A DNA stretch of 64,000 nt from Halomonas sp. SSL-5. GTDB taxonomy: Bacteria > Pseudomonadota > Gammaproteobacteria > Pseudomonadales > Halomonadaceae. Positions 28,430 through 36,974 of this stretch are shown piece after piece; the stretch's first letter is position 1; each line of letters starts with the position of its first letter. The notes under the pieces were generated by a model that did no database searches, was not told where the DNA came from, and was given only the letters and a program-made list of their open reading frames with translations. The stretch covers positions 124,001-188,000 of the forward strand of contig NZ_JAUYWF010000005.1 of the NCBI RefSeq assembly GCF_030708455.1, given 5' to 3'. Both the position numbers and the translations under genes were made by a program.

Positions 28430-30325
28430 TCAGGCCTTCTCGACCAGCATGCGGCCGGTCATCTCCATATGCATGGCGTGACAGAACCACTGGCAGTAGT
28501 ACCAGTGTACCCCGGGCTTGTCGGCGGTGAAGGTGACGCTGGCGGTCTGCTGGGGGCTGATCTCCATGACGGCACCGTGGTTGGTCATGGTGAAGCCGTG
28601 GGTGACGTCCTCGACCTGGTCGAGGTTGGTGATCACCACGGTGACCTCGTCGCCCTGCTTGACCTTGAACTCGGTGATGCCGAACTGCGGCGCCACCGAG
28701 GTCATGTAGACGCGCACCTGGTTGCCGTCGCGCACGATCTTGTTGTCGGTCTCCAGGGTGACGCCGTCCTCCTTGGCCATGGCCACGGTCTCGGCGAAGA
28801 AGGGGTCGTCACGGACCCAGACCTTCTTGGGATTGATCTGGTCGGCACGCACCAGGATGCAGTCGTGGGGCTCGGCGAAGGCCGGGCCGTCGTGGACCAG
28901 CTTCATCTCCTCGCCGGAGATGTCGATCAGCTGGTCGTTCTCCGGGCGCAGCGGACCCACCGGCAGGAAGCGGTCCTTGGAGAACTTGGAGAGCACCACC
29001 AGCCACTTGCCGTCGGCATCCTTGGTCTCGGTGAGACTGGCGTGGTTGTGCCCCGGCTGGTAGTGGACATCGAGCTTCTGGCGCAGGTAGTTCACCTCCT
29101 CGCCGTCGTAGGCGCGGATGGCGTCCTCGATGTTCCACTTGGCGATCTGGCTATCGATGAACAGCGTGGTGTAGGCGTTGCCGCGGCCGTCGAAGGTGGT
29201 GTGCAGCGGCCCCAGCCCCAACTCCGGCTCGCCGACCACGGTGTCGCGCGGCTCGATGGCATCGTCGAACAGCTCGGGGAGCTTGTCGATGGCGATGATC
29301 GTGCAGGTCGGCGAGAGCTTGCCGTTGGCGATGAAGTACTTGCCGTCCGGCGAGGTGTTGAGGCCGTGGGGGTTCTTGGGCACCGGGATGTAGCGGGTCA
29401 GCGCCGAGCCCTTGCGGCCGTCGAGCACCGGCACCTCGCTGTCGCCCAGGGTCTTGAACTCGCCGGCGGCCACGGCGGCCTCGATCGCCTCGACGTCGAA
29501 CACCACCACCCAGTCGCGTTCGGCGCGCATGGTGTCGGCCAGGGTCATGCCCTTCTCGGAGTTGTAGCAGGTCGAGGCCACGAAGCGCCCGGTGTAGTCG
29601 GCATCGGTGTTGTCGAGGTTGCCGTCGACGATCACCTGCCAGGCCACGTCCATGCTCTCGGCGTCGATGCCGTTGAACATGGTGTAGTAGCCCTCCGGGT
29701 TCTCCATGCCGCGGCCGTCGTTGACGGTGTCGTCGTCGTGATGGGGGATGGGGAACTCGGCGTTGGCGAACACGTACTTGGTGTGCGGCACCTTCTGCAG
29801 CCGCAGGCCGTGGATCGCCTGGACGTTGGGGATGCTGGTGATCTTGTCCGTCTTCATGATGTCGAGACGGATACGGGCCACCCGGGTGTTGGCCTTGTCG
29901 TTGATGAACAGGTACTTGCCGTCGTAGCTGCCATCGGTCATGGAGATATGCGGGTGGTGGGAGTCACCGTTGAGGAACTTGACCGAGTCGCCGAGGATGC
30001 GCCTGGACTCGTTGGTGATCCCCCAGCCGGTGGCCCCCTCCTGGTTGAACACCGGGATGCGCATCAGCTCGCGCATGGAGGGGATGCCCACCACGCGGAC
30101 CTCGCCGGACTGGCCGCCGCTCCAGAAACCGTAGTACTCGTCGAGCTCGCCCGGGGCGACCTCGATGCTGCCCTCGCTGGCGGCCTGGGCCTTGCCGCTG
30201 CCGCCGAGCAGGGTACCGGCGCCGAAGCCGCCGGCCAGGCCCGCCCCGGCGACACCGGTGACCGCGCTGTTGCGCAGGAAATGGCGGCGTCCGAGATTCT
30301 CGATCTCTTTCTTCTTGTCACTCAT
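28430..30325 (-). CDS. nosZ: Nitrous oxide reductase NosZ (clade I, Tat-exported)
   Basis: A 631-residue periplasmic multicopper enzyme reducing N2O to N2. The N-terminus carries a twin-arginine signal (R13-R14 in GRRHFLRNS), placing it in clade I. The seven-bladed propeller includes CuZ histidine segments such as GDSHHPHIS and YQPGHNHAS. The C-terminal cupredoxin domain has the complete CuA set: THGFTM, then C611, W613, C615, H619 and M622 in [12 protein letters not shown]. It follows nosR with only a 3-nt gap and precedes a strong terminator. Confidence 0.98.
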   Translation of the reverse strand: MSDKKKEIENLGRRHFLRNSAVTGVAGAGLAGGFGAGTLLGGSGKAQAASEGSIEVAPGELDEYYGFWSGGQSGEVRVVGIPSMRELMRIPVFNQEGATGWGITNESRRILGDSVKFLNGDSHHPHISMTDGSYDGKYLFINDKANTRVARIRLDIMKTDKITSIPNVQAIHGLRLQKVPHTKYVFANAEFPIPHHDDDTVNDGRGMENPEGYYTMFNGIDAESMDVAWQVIVDGNLDNTDADYTGRFVASTCYNSEKGMTLADTMRAERDWVVVFDVEAIEAAVAAGEFKTLGDSEVPVLDGRKGSALTRYIPVPKNPHGLNTSPDGKYFIANGKLSPTCTIIAIDKLPELFDDAIEPRDTVVGEPELGLGPLHTTFDGRGNAYTTLFIDSQIAKWNIEDAIRAYDGEEVNYLRQKLDVHYQPGHNHASLTETKDADGKWLVVLSKFSKDRFLPVGPLRPENDQLIDISGEEMKLVHDGPAFAEPHDCILVRADQINPKKVWVRDDPFFAETVAMAKEDGVTLETDNKIVRDGNQVRVYMTSVAPQFGITEFKVKQGDEVTVVITNLDQVEDVTHGFTMTNHGAVMEISPQQTASVTFTADKPGVHWYYCQWFCHAMHMEMTGRMLVEKA

Positions 30326-30328
30326 GGT

Positions 30329-32458
30329 TCACTCCTCCTGGTAGGTCGGAATCCGCTGCAGCCGTGCGCTGGCGGGGTCATGGGTCTCGACGCCACGCTT
30401 GCCCGTGGAGAGTCGCGACGCCTTCTCGAAACGCTTGCGGCGCTTGATCATCGGCGGGCAGCGCTTGTCGTCGTGGTAGGTGATCTGGCAGTCGAGACAG
30501 TAGTGGCACTCGTTGGCATTGATGCGACCATCCGGGTGGATGGCGGCCACTTCGCATTCGTTGGCGCAGATCTGGCACGGGGTGCCGCAGTCGCCGCGGT
30601 GCCGCTTGAGCCAGTCGAACAGGCGCAGGCGGGCGGGAATCGCCAGGCCGGCGCCCAGCGGGCAGACGTAGCGGCAGTAGAACTTGTGGTTGACGGCGGA
30701 GATCGCCACCAGCACCAGGGCGTAGAGCAGGAAGCCCCACTCGCGCTGGAAGCGCAGGGTAATGGCGGTCTTGAAGGGTTCCACCTCGGCGTAGCGCTCG
30801 GCGGTGCCCAGCGAGTGCAGGGAGACCGCGAACAGCCCCAGCAGGATGATGTACTTGAGCGCCCAGAGCCGCTCGTGGAGGCCGAAGGGCGGCTCGAACT
30901 GCCTCACGCCGAGCCTGCGGGCGGCCTTGTTGACCAGGTCCTGGAGGGCGCCGAAGGGGCACAGCCAGCCGCAGAAGACGCCGCGGCCCCAAAGCAGCAG
31001 GCTCACCGCCACGAAGGACCAGAGGATGAACATCATCGGGTCGATCAGGAACGAACCCCAGCTGAAGTCGCTGATCAGGGCGTTGGTGAAGGTCAGGATA
31101 TTGACCACCGAGAGCTGGGCCAGGGAGTACCAGCCGATGAACACCAGGGTGTAGACCAGAAAGCCCAGACGCAGCGGGCGCAGGATGCGCGGATGCTTCA
31201 CCAGTACGTCCTGGAACAGCATGATGCCTGTCAGTACCAGCAGGCCGGCGAGCAGCACGGCGATCTGGAAGGCCTTGTCCTTCCACACCTCGACCCAGAT
31301 CGGCACCTCCTTGGGCGGCTCGGGGCGGTCGATATAGGCCTCGGGCACGCTGTAGTCGGCGCTGAAGCGGCTGAACTCGGTGTCCAGGGGGCCGGAGGCG
31401 CGGCGCACCAGCAGCTCCAGTTGCCATGGCCGGCCGGGGTCGAAGGCGGCCGCGTCGCGGATGATGAAGATATCGCGCTCGTCGAAGGCCGGGGCGCCCT
31501 CGATGCCCAGGTTGCCCAGGCGAATATGGTCGCGGTCGTGGAAGCTTATGGTATTGCCGCCCTGGGAGAGCTCGAGGCGATCGAAGATGCCCCCGCGCAC
31601 GTAGCCCGAGCCCTTGAAGGAGTAGTCGCCGCGGCCCATCACCGCGATGGCGTGCTCGCCCTCGTCGAGCCGCTCCAGCAGCTGCTCGTAGCCGGTGTCG
31701 CCGAGCAGGTTGCGCCCGGCGGTGGGCGGGTTCAGGTAGGTGTAGAAGAGCTCGATGAAGGTGCGCTCCGCCGGTTGCGGCGTGTGCATGTAGTCCTCGG
31801 CGGGGGTGCCCACGAAGGAGTCGTCCACCTCGCCATGGGTCAGGTGCAGGCGGCGAATGGTGCCGTCGCCGGTGAGGGTCGACCAGTTCCTCGATTCGAA
31901 GACGTCCTGACGCACCGTGGCCGGCGGGGTGGCGGAGGGGTCGGCGATCAGCCCCTGCTCGGCGGCCACCAGGCGGGCGGCGCGCATCACGGTGTCGCTG
32001 ACCACGATGACGGTGACCGTGGCGCCGGAGATGGCGTCCAGGTTGTCGCCCACCTTCATGCGGTCGTTGACGTGGGCGCCGACGTGGTCGTCGGCGAAGT
32101 CCTCGAGTTCCTGCTCCGGGATGCCCACCAGCATGATGGGCTCCTCGTGGCTGATGACGTCGGCCTGGACGATATTCCCCTCGAGGTCGAAGGCCACCAG
32201 CATGTTGACCGGCTTGCCGGAGTAGGCGGGTATCGGCGCCATCTCGACGCTCTCGAAGGCGTAGCCGAGGGTCTCGTCGCCGGCCATGATACGGCTGACT
32301 GGCCACTGGGAATCGGCGGGCTCCAGGCGGTCTGCCGCGGGGAAGCCCTCGCGCACCTGCCCCAGTTCCATGGCGTTCAGCGGCAGGGACATCAGCAGCA
32401 GAAGCAGTGTCAGCAGCAGGCCGACGACGCGGGTCGGCCGAAGGTTTGATTCGGGCAT
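30329..32458 (-). CDS. nosR: Membrane-bound flavo/iron-sulfur protein NosR
   Basis: A 709-residue protein supporting NosZ expression and electron supply. A signal segment is followed by a periplasmic FMN-binding domain with the flavinylation motif SGATVT (Thr carries FMN). Several transmembrane helices follow with two CxxxCP motifs (CGWLCPFGA, CRYVCPLGA) and a C-terminal ferredoxin domain with cysteine clusters (CGTPCQICANEC, CHYCLDC). The start at 32458 (MPESNLRPTR) gives a sensible signal peptide; codons upstream overlap the cytochrome gene. No apbE flavin transferase is present in the window, so it must be supplied from elsewhere. Confidence 0.96.
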   Translation of the reverse strand: MPESNLRPTRVVGLLLTLLLLLMSLPLNAMELGQVREGFPAADRLEPADSQWPVSRIMAGDETLGYAFESVEMAPIPAYSGKPVNMLVAFDLEGNIVQADVISHEEPIMLVGIPEQELEDFADDHVGAHVNDRMKVGDNLDAISGATVTVIVVSDTVMRAARLVAAEQGLIADPSATPPATVRQDVFESRNWSTLTGDGTIRRLHLTHGEVDDSFVGTPAEDYMHTPQPAERTFIELFYTYLNPPTAGRNLLGDTGYEQLLERLDEGEHAIAVMGRGDYSFKGSGYVRGGIFDRLELSQGGNTISFHDRDHIRLGNLGIEGAPAFDERDIFIIRDAAAFDPGRPWQLELLVRRASGPLDTEFSRFSADYSVPEAYIDRPEPPKEVPIWVEVWKDKAFQIAVLLAGLLVLTGIMLFQDVLVKHPRILRPLRLGFLVYTLVFIGWYSLAQLSVVNILTFTNALISDFSWGSFLIDPMMFILWSFVAVSLLLWGRGVFCGWLCPFGALQDLVNKAARRLGVRQFEPPFGLHERLWALKYIILLGLFAVSLHSLGTAERYAEVEPFKTAITLRFQREWGFLLYALVLVAISAVNHKFYCRYVCPLGAGLAIPARLRLFDWLKRHRGDCGTPCQICANECEVAAIHPDGRINANECHYCLDCQITYHDDKRCPPMIKRRKRFEKASRLSTGKRGVETHDPASARLQRIPTYQEE

Positions 32459-32570
32459 GGGGAGGTCCTTGCGGGCGTTGGCCATGGCGTATCGGGCGGC
32501 AACCCGGCCGCTACCCATATGCAGCAGGGCCGGCGCTGGGCCGGCCCGGGCCGTCATTCCTGACTGGCGG

Positions 32571-32885
32571 TCATTCCAGGCTTGAGTAGTAGGCGGCGAT
32601 GTCGGCGATGTCCTCATCGGAGAGGCCCTGGGCCATCGGCGTCATCAGTGCCGACATGCCGCCACCGCGCTGGCCATCCCGATAGGCCTTGAGGCTGCTC
32701 TCGAGGTAGGTGGCCGACTGGCCGTTGAGGTTAGGGTAGATGGGCGCCAGGCCCTTGCCGTCGGTGCCGTGGCAGGCCACGCAGGTGCCGATCTTGTCCG
32801 CACCGGCCTCGGCGTCGCCGGCGGCCTGAGCGTCCATGGCCAGGAGGGCGCCGCCGAGCAGGGTGGCCGCGAGGAGCAGTTTCAT
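32571..32885 (-). CDS. Small monoheme cytochrome c heading the nos operon
   Basis: A 104-residue exported class I cytochrome: signal peptide ending AQAAG, heme site C35-V-A-C38-H39 (TCVACHG), PNLNGQSATYLESSLKAYR and a Met-rich stretch (GGGMSALMTPM) supplying the axial Met, then DIADIAAYYSSLE. It precedes nosR by 113 nt on the same strand, so it is likely an electron carrier to NosZ or NosR. Similar small cytochromes have been called NosC in some species; that symbol is not assigned here. Confidence 0.88.
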   Translation of the reverse strand: MKLLLAATLLGGALLAMDAQAAGDAEAGADKIGTCVACHGTDGKGLAPIYPNLNGQSATYLESSLKAYRDGQRGGGMSALMTPMAQGLSDEDIADIAAYYSSLE

Positions 32886-32897
32886 AAGGAACCTCCA

Positions 32898-32920
32898 GAA
32901 TGCATATTCAATTGCTTATA
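32898..32920 (-). promoter_or_regulatory. Candidate -10 and NsrR half-site in nos leader
   Basis: On the minus strand TATAAG (32915-32920) lies just upstream of AATATGCATTC (32898-32908). The latter matches ten of eleven positions of the enterobacterial NsrR half-site AAnATGCATTT. The nsrR gene is the next gene upstream. The second half-site is poor, so repression by NsrR is only suggested. Confidence 0.35.
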
Positions 32921-32991
32921 AAAGCCCGGTTGCGACAATCGACCTCACCGGGCAGCTGTTGCCATCATGCCAGTCAGCGTGCTGCCTCGGC

Positions 32992-33005
32992 TTGACGTGG
33001 GTCAT
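32992..33005. promoter_or_regulatory. FNR/ANR-like box upstream of nos operon
   Basis: TTGAC-GTGG-GTCAT is one base from a symmetric TTGAC-N4-GTCAA box. It sits about 110 nt upstream of the cytochrome start and beside a TGGGTC/GACCCA dyad (32998-33021). The distance to the apparent -10 is larger than usual for class II activation. Confidence 0.35.
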
Positions 33006-33159
33006 CTACAGCCTAGACCCATGAGGCAAAAAAGCAAAAGACATACCTAATAAAGCCCAGGAGGGCGGGAGCGGCAGGACCGCCGCGACCCGGCGAGGTG
33101 ATCGCCCGGGAGACGCGGGAGCAGCGGCCCGGTGTGGACCGCACGCGTGGGGGAGGGAC

Positions 33160-33609
33160 TCAGGCGGCGGGGTTGTCGTCCAGCTGCAGCAGGCGGATCA
33201 GTGGCCGGCGGCGTGGGCCCAGCAGGTCCTCGAGGGTGTAGCCGTCGAGCACCCCGAGGAAGGCCTCCAGGGCTTCCATCAGGATGTGCTTGAGTTGGCA
33301 GGCCGGCGTGATCACGCACTCGTTGTCGTCGCCGAAGCACTCCACCAGGGTGAGGTCACGCTCGGTGAGGCGCACCAGCTCGCCGAGCACGATGGTGTCC
33401 GGCTCGCGCCGCAGCAGCAGTCCGCCGTTCTTGCCGCGGATGGAGGTGATGTAGCCTTGGTGGCTGAGGTCCTGGACCACCTTCATCAGGTGGTTGCGCG
33501 AGATATCGAAGCGCTCGGCGATCTCGGTGATCGTGGAGCGACGCTCGCCCTTCATCGCCAGATAGAGCAGCACGCGCAGCGAGTAGTCGGTGAAACGGGT
33601 CAGATGCAT
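33160..33609 (-). CDS. nsrR: Nitric-oxide-sensing Rrf2 repressor NsrR
   Basis: A 149-residue Rrf2-family regulator with the N-terminal winged helix (MHLTRFTDYSLRVLLYLA, RNHLMKVVQDLSHQGY, RGKNGGLLL). The three iron-sulfur cysteines are C91, C98 and C104 (VECF, NECVITPACQLK), spaced as in NsrR. NO destroys the cluster and relieves repression. It overlaps the upstream DUF454 gene by 10 nt and is positioned between nos and nnrS/hemN, consistent with local control of nitrogen-oxide genes. Confidence 0.93.
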   Translation of the reverse strand: MHLTRFTDYSLRVLLYLAMKGERRSTITEIAERFDISRNHLMKVVQDLSHQGYITSIRGKNGGLLLRREPDTIVLGELVRLTERDLTLVECFGDDNECVITPACQLKHILMEALEAFLGVLDGYTLEDLLGPRRRPLIRLLQLDDNPAA

Positions 33610-34046
33610 GTGGGGCGTCGTCTTGTGGTCGAAGGTCGAATCAGCGCCGGGCCCAGATGCGGGGCGGCGGGGCTAGCGAGGGCGCTGGGCCGGGTCAGCA
33701 CATAGGCGGCCACCGCGAGGAACAGCAGCGCCGCCAGCGTCAGGCCGAGGGGTGGCATGCCGCCGATCCAGAGCAGCCCCCAGCTGACGGCCAGCAGCAG
33801 CGGTGCCAGCGCCTTGGCGCGTCGCGGGATGGCACGTTCTTCGCGCCAGGCCTGCAGGGTGGGGCCGAAGCGGGGGTGCCTCTGCAGCCAGCGCGCCAGC
33901 CGCGGCGAGCCCTTGGGCGCCGACCAGGCGGCCAGCAGCAGGAAGGGCGTGGTCGGCAGCAGCGGCAGCACCAGGCCGGCGGTGCCGAGCCCGATGCAGG
34001 CGTAGGTCAGGCTGCACCAGGCCAGACGCGAAGCGGATCCTGACAT
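33600..34046 (-). CDS. DUF454 (YbaN) family inner-membrane protein
   Basis: A 148-residue protein with three to four transmembrane helices and the family pattern GLGTAGLVLPLLPTTPFLLLAAW followed by SPRLARWLQRHPRFGPTLQAW. The function of DUF454 is unknown, but members commonly occur near denitrification or heme genes. It is the first gene of a two-gene unit with nsrR (10-nt overlap) and is divergent from nnrS, so it may be NO-responsive. Confidence 0.88.
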   Translation of the reverse strand: MSGSASRLAWCSLTYACIGLGTAGLVLPLLPTTPFLLLAAWSAPKGSPRLARWLQRHPRFGPTLQAWREERAIPRRAKALAPLLLAVSWGLLWIGGMPPLGLTLAALLFLAVAAYVLTRPSALASPAAPHLGPALIRPSTTRRRPTCI

Positions 34047-34088
34047 GTGATGACCTCCCCGGCCCGGGGGCGTAGACTGTTAAGGAGT

Positions 34089-34104
34089 AAGCTGCATACA
34101 TCTT
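34089..34104. promoter_or_regulatory. Candidate NsrR operator in the nnrS / DUF454-nsrR divergent promoter
   Basis: AAGCTG-CATA-CATCTT is a short dyad (AAGnTG / CAnCTT) containing the TGCAT core of NsrR sites. It sits in the 88-nt gap between two divergent units, one of which encodes NsrR. It is shorter than the classical 23-nt site, so this is tentative. Confidence 0.35.
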
Positions 34105-34134
34105 AGCACGGCGGCATGCCGGGAGGGTTGCGCT

Positions 34135-35277
34135 GTGTCAACAAAGCCCGCGGGGCGTCGTTCCACGCTGCCCGCCTGGCGGCTGTTCTTCCCCCTGGCA
34201 GCGCTGCATGCCGCGATCTCGGCGCCGTTGACGCTGGCGGCATTCTACCACGGCCTGTCCCTTGGTCTGCTTGCCTCCCCTGCGGCACACGGTCGCGAGT
34301 TGCTGTTCGGCTTCGCCCTGGCGGTGATCGCCGGCTACCTGCTGGGACCGCTGCCGCGGCGATGGTTGCTGGGGCTGGTGGCCCTGTGGCTCGCCGCCAG
34401 GGGCGGCGGTCTGCTGTGGCCCGAGGCGCTGCCCGTGCTGCTCGCCGATGGCCTGTTTGCGGCGCTGCTGGCCTGGCGAGTAGTGCCGCGCTTCCTGGCC
34501 GCCAAGAAGTGGCGCAACCGGATGCTGTCGCCGCTGCTGGGCGTGCTCTGCCTGCTCGCCGTGGCAACCCTGGTTGGGCGCCTGGCACGCCACGACCCGT
34601 TGCCCCCTGCGCTGATGCATCACGCCGTGCTCTGGCTGGTGCTGTTGATGGCCTTCATGGGTGGCCGGGTGCTGGCGCCGGCGATCAATGGCCACCTGAT
34701 GGCGAGCCGACGCCAGGCCGGCGCCGGGATTCAGCCGCGGCTGGAGGGGGGGTTGATCCTGCTGCTGGGGGTCACCCCGCTGCTGGCCCCCTGGCCGTCC
34801 ACGGCCAGCCTGGCGGCGCCCCCGATGGCGGCGGCGGGGCTGGTGGTGATGTGGCGGCTAGGCCGTTGGCGCCCCTGGACGCTGGCCGAGCGCCCCGACC
34901 TGCTCGGCCTGCTGCTGGGCTATACCTGGCTGGGGATCGGGCTGCTGCTGGCGGCCCGCACCCTGTGGCTGGGCCAGCCGCTGGGCGGTGTGATCCACGC
35001 CTTCACCGTGGGGGCGCTGGGCACCCTGGCCAGCGGCATCATGCTGCGCCAGGCCATTCTCAGGGCCAAGGGGCGGCCCGAGCGAGAGCCGCTGCTGTTG
35101 CCGCTGGCACTGCTCTTCGCCGTGGCCGCCGTGCTGCGCCTGGTGGCCTTCCCGGCGGGCGCGGCCTGGCTGCCCCTGCTGTGGGCCTCGGCCCTGGCCT
35201 GGAGCCTGGCTTGGCTGCTCACCGCCTGGCGGCTGCTTGTCTGGTCGCGGCGGGTGCCGAGTCGCCCAGGGATTTGA
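34135..35277 (+). CDS. nnrS: NnrS family heme-copper membrane protein
   Basis: A 380-residue integral membrane protein with about eleven to twelve helices and the NnrS landmarks: FFPLAALHAAISAPL near the start, HHAVLWLVLLMAFMGGRVLAPAING, and HAFTVGALGTLASGIMLR. NnrS proteins lessen NO toxicity to iron-sulfur metabolism during denitrification. It begins with GTG behind a GGGAGGG. A perfect ANR-type box overlaps its stop codon and serves the following hemN. Confidence 0.92.
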   Translation: MSTKPAGRRSTLPAWRLFFPLAALHAAISAPLTLAAFYHGLSLGLLASPAAHGRELLFGFALAVIAGYLLGPLPRRWLLGLVALWLAARGGGLLWPEALPVLLADGLFAALLAWRVVPRFLAAKKWRNRMLSPLLGVLCLLAVATLVGRLARHDPLPPALMHHAVLWLVLLMAFMGGRVLAPAINGHLMASRRQAGAGIQPRLEGGLILLLGVTPLLAPWPSTASLAAPPMAAAGLVVMWRLGRWRPWTLAERPDLLGLLLGYTWLGIGLLLAARTLWLGQPLGGVIHAFTVGALGTLASGIMLRQAILRAKGRPEREPLLLPLALLFAVAAVLRLVAFPAGAAWLPLLWASALAWSLAWLLTAWRLLVWSRRVPSRPGI

Positions 35278-35287
35278 CCGGGGTCAA
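35274..35287 (+). promoter_or_regulatory. Symmetric FNR/ANR box upstream of hemN
   Basis: TTGAC-CGGG-GTCAA is a perfect 5-bp inverted repeat of FNR/ANR form. It overlaps the nnrS TGA stop and lies 104 nt before the hemN ATG. A CATACT hexamer (35328-35333) could be the -10, which would put the box near -60, a class I position. Confidence 0.65.
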
Positions 35288-35390
35288 CTACCACCACAAG
35301 GGTACCGACGCGCCGGCCCCAGGCTGGCATACTGCGCAGCATTCGGCATCGCCGCGGCGGTGCCAGAGCTTTCAACGAGGCCGTTTGATC

Positions 35391-36776
35391 ATGCAAGACC
35401 ATCTGCTCTTCAATCGCCCGCTGGTCGAGAAGTACGACCGCCCCGGGCCGCGCTACACCTCCTATCCCACGGCGCCCCAGTTCCATGCGGCCTTCGCCGA
35501 GGATGACTACCGTGCGGCCGCCGAGCGCAGCAACCGCGCCGAGACGCCCAAGCCGCTGTCGGTCTACGTGCATATCCCCTTCTGCAAGAGCCTCTGCTAC
35601 TACTGCGCCTGCAACAAGATCATCACCCACAACACCGAGCGTGCCGCCGAGTACCTGACCTGGCTCCAGCAGGAGATCCGGGTGCAGGGGGCGCTGTTCG
35701 ACGAGACCCGGCGCATGACTCAGCTGCACCTGGGCGGTGGCACGCCGACCTATTTAAGCAACGCCCAGCTCGGCGAGCTGATGGCGAGCCTGGATGACGC
35801 CTTCCACTTCGCGCCGCCCGAGGAGCGCGAGTTCTCGCTGGAGGTGGACCCGCGCACCGTGACCCCCGAGCAGATCCATGAGCTGCATGCGCTGGGCTTC
35901 AATCGGCTGAGCTTCGGGGTGCAGGACTTCGACCCCGACGTGCAGAAGGCGGTCAACCGCGTGCAGAGCGAGGAGGATGTCATCTCCCTCGTTCACGCCG
36001 CCCGGGAGGCGGGCTTCGAGTCGGTGAGCGTCGACCTCATCTACGGCCTGCCGCTGCAGACGGTGGCCAGCTTCGACACCACCCTGGACAAGATCATCGC
36101 CCTGCGCCCGGATCGCATCGCCACCTACAGCTATGCCCACCTGCCGGAGCTGTTCAAGGCTCAGCGGCTGATCCGTCCCGAGGACATGCCGCCTCCGGAG
36201 CGCAAGCTGGAGCTGCTGGAGCTGACCATTCGCCGCCTCACCGAGGCCGGCTACGTGTATATCGGCATGGACCACTTCGCCCTGCCCGAGGATGAGCTGA
36301 CCCTGGCCCGGGAGAACGGCACCCTGCAGCGCAACTTCCAGGGCTACTCCACCCACGCCGACTGCGACATGATCGGCCTGGGCATCACCTCCATCGGCAA
36401 GGTGGGGGACACCTACAGCCAGAACGTCAAGGAGACCGCCCAGTACCAGCATCGCCTGCAGGAGGGCCATCTGGCGGTGTTCCGCGGCTACCGGCTGAGC
36501 GACGACGACCGCCTGCGTCGCGACGTGATCAACGCCCTGATGTGCCATAACCGCATCGACTTCGCGGCCATCGAGGCCGAGCACGGCATCGTCTTCCGCG
36601 ACACCTTCGCCGACGCCCTGGAGGAGCTCCAGGAGATGGCCGACGACGGCCTGCTGGCGATCCGCGACGCCGAGATCGAGGTGCTGCCCGCCGGCCGGCT
36701 GATGATGCGCAACGCCGCCATGGCCTTCGATGCCTACCTGGCCAAAAGCAAGGGTCGCTACTCGCGCACGGTGTAG
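35391..36776 (+). CDS. hemN: Oxygen-independent coproporphyrinogen III dehydrogenase
   Basis: A 461-residue radical-SAM enzyme making protoporphyrinogen IX without oxygen. The cluster motif is CKSLCYYCAC within YVHIPFCKSLCYYC. Other family segments are GPRYTSYPTA, HLGGGTPTYLS, FNRLSFGVQDF and STHADCDMIGLGITS. ATG at 35391 follows a GAGG nine nt upstream. The ANR-type box upstream, and NO-related neighbours, fit induction under anaerobic denitrifying growth, when heme demand for cytochromes is high. Confidence 0.97.
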   Translation: MQDHLLFNRPLVEKYDRPGPRYTSYPTAPQFHAAFAEDDYRAAAERSNRAETPKPLSVYVHIPFCKSLCYYCACNKIITHNTERAAEYLTWLQQEIRVQGALFDETRRMTQLHLGGGTPTYLSNAQLGELMASLDDAFHFAPPEEREFSLEVDPRTVTPEQIHELHALGFNRLSFGVQDFDPDVQKAVNRVQSEEDVISLVHAAREAGFESVSVDLIYGLPLQTVASFDTTLDKIIALRPDRIATYSYAHLPELFKAQRLIRPEDMPPPERKLELLELTIRRLTEAGYVYIGMDHFALPEDELTLARENGTLQRNFQGYSTHADCDMIGLGITSIGKVGDTYSQNVKETAQYQHRLQEGHLAVFRGYRLSDDDRLRRDVINALMCHNRIDFAAIEAEHGIVFRDTFADALEELQEMADDGLLAIRDAEIEVLPAGRLMMRNAAMAFDAYLAKSKGRYSRTV

Positions 36777-36780
36777 AACG

Positions 36781-36807
36781 AAAAAGGCCACCCTCGGGGA
36801 GGGTGGC
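36781..36807. terminator. Hairpin after hemN
   Basis: A 9-bp stem GCCACCCTC/GAGGGTGGC with loop GGG lies 10 nt after the hemN stop. Its plus-strand 5' side is AAAAA, so the U-run reads on the minus strand. It is thus a better terminator for the minus-strand AEC gene, and a roadblock for hemN. Confidence 0.6.
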
Positions 36808-36974
36808 GCAAGACCGTGACTAGCAATGAGGAGGGAGAAACCAGGCCAGGAGACTGGCGGGCCCTGCCTGGTGACGGCGCCTCATCAACGCCGACAAATG
36901 AAGAGTAATCGTTCTCGTTTGCTTCGTCAACACAAATGCGAATACTTTCTATCTGAGTCGCGCGGACGCCGCCA

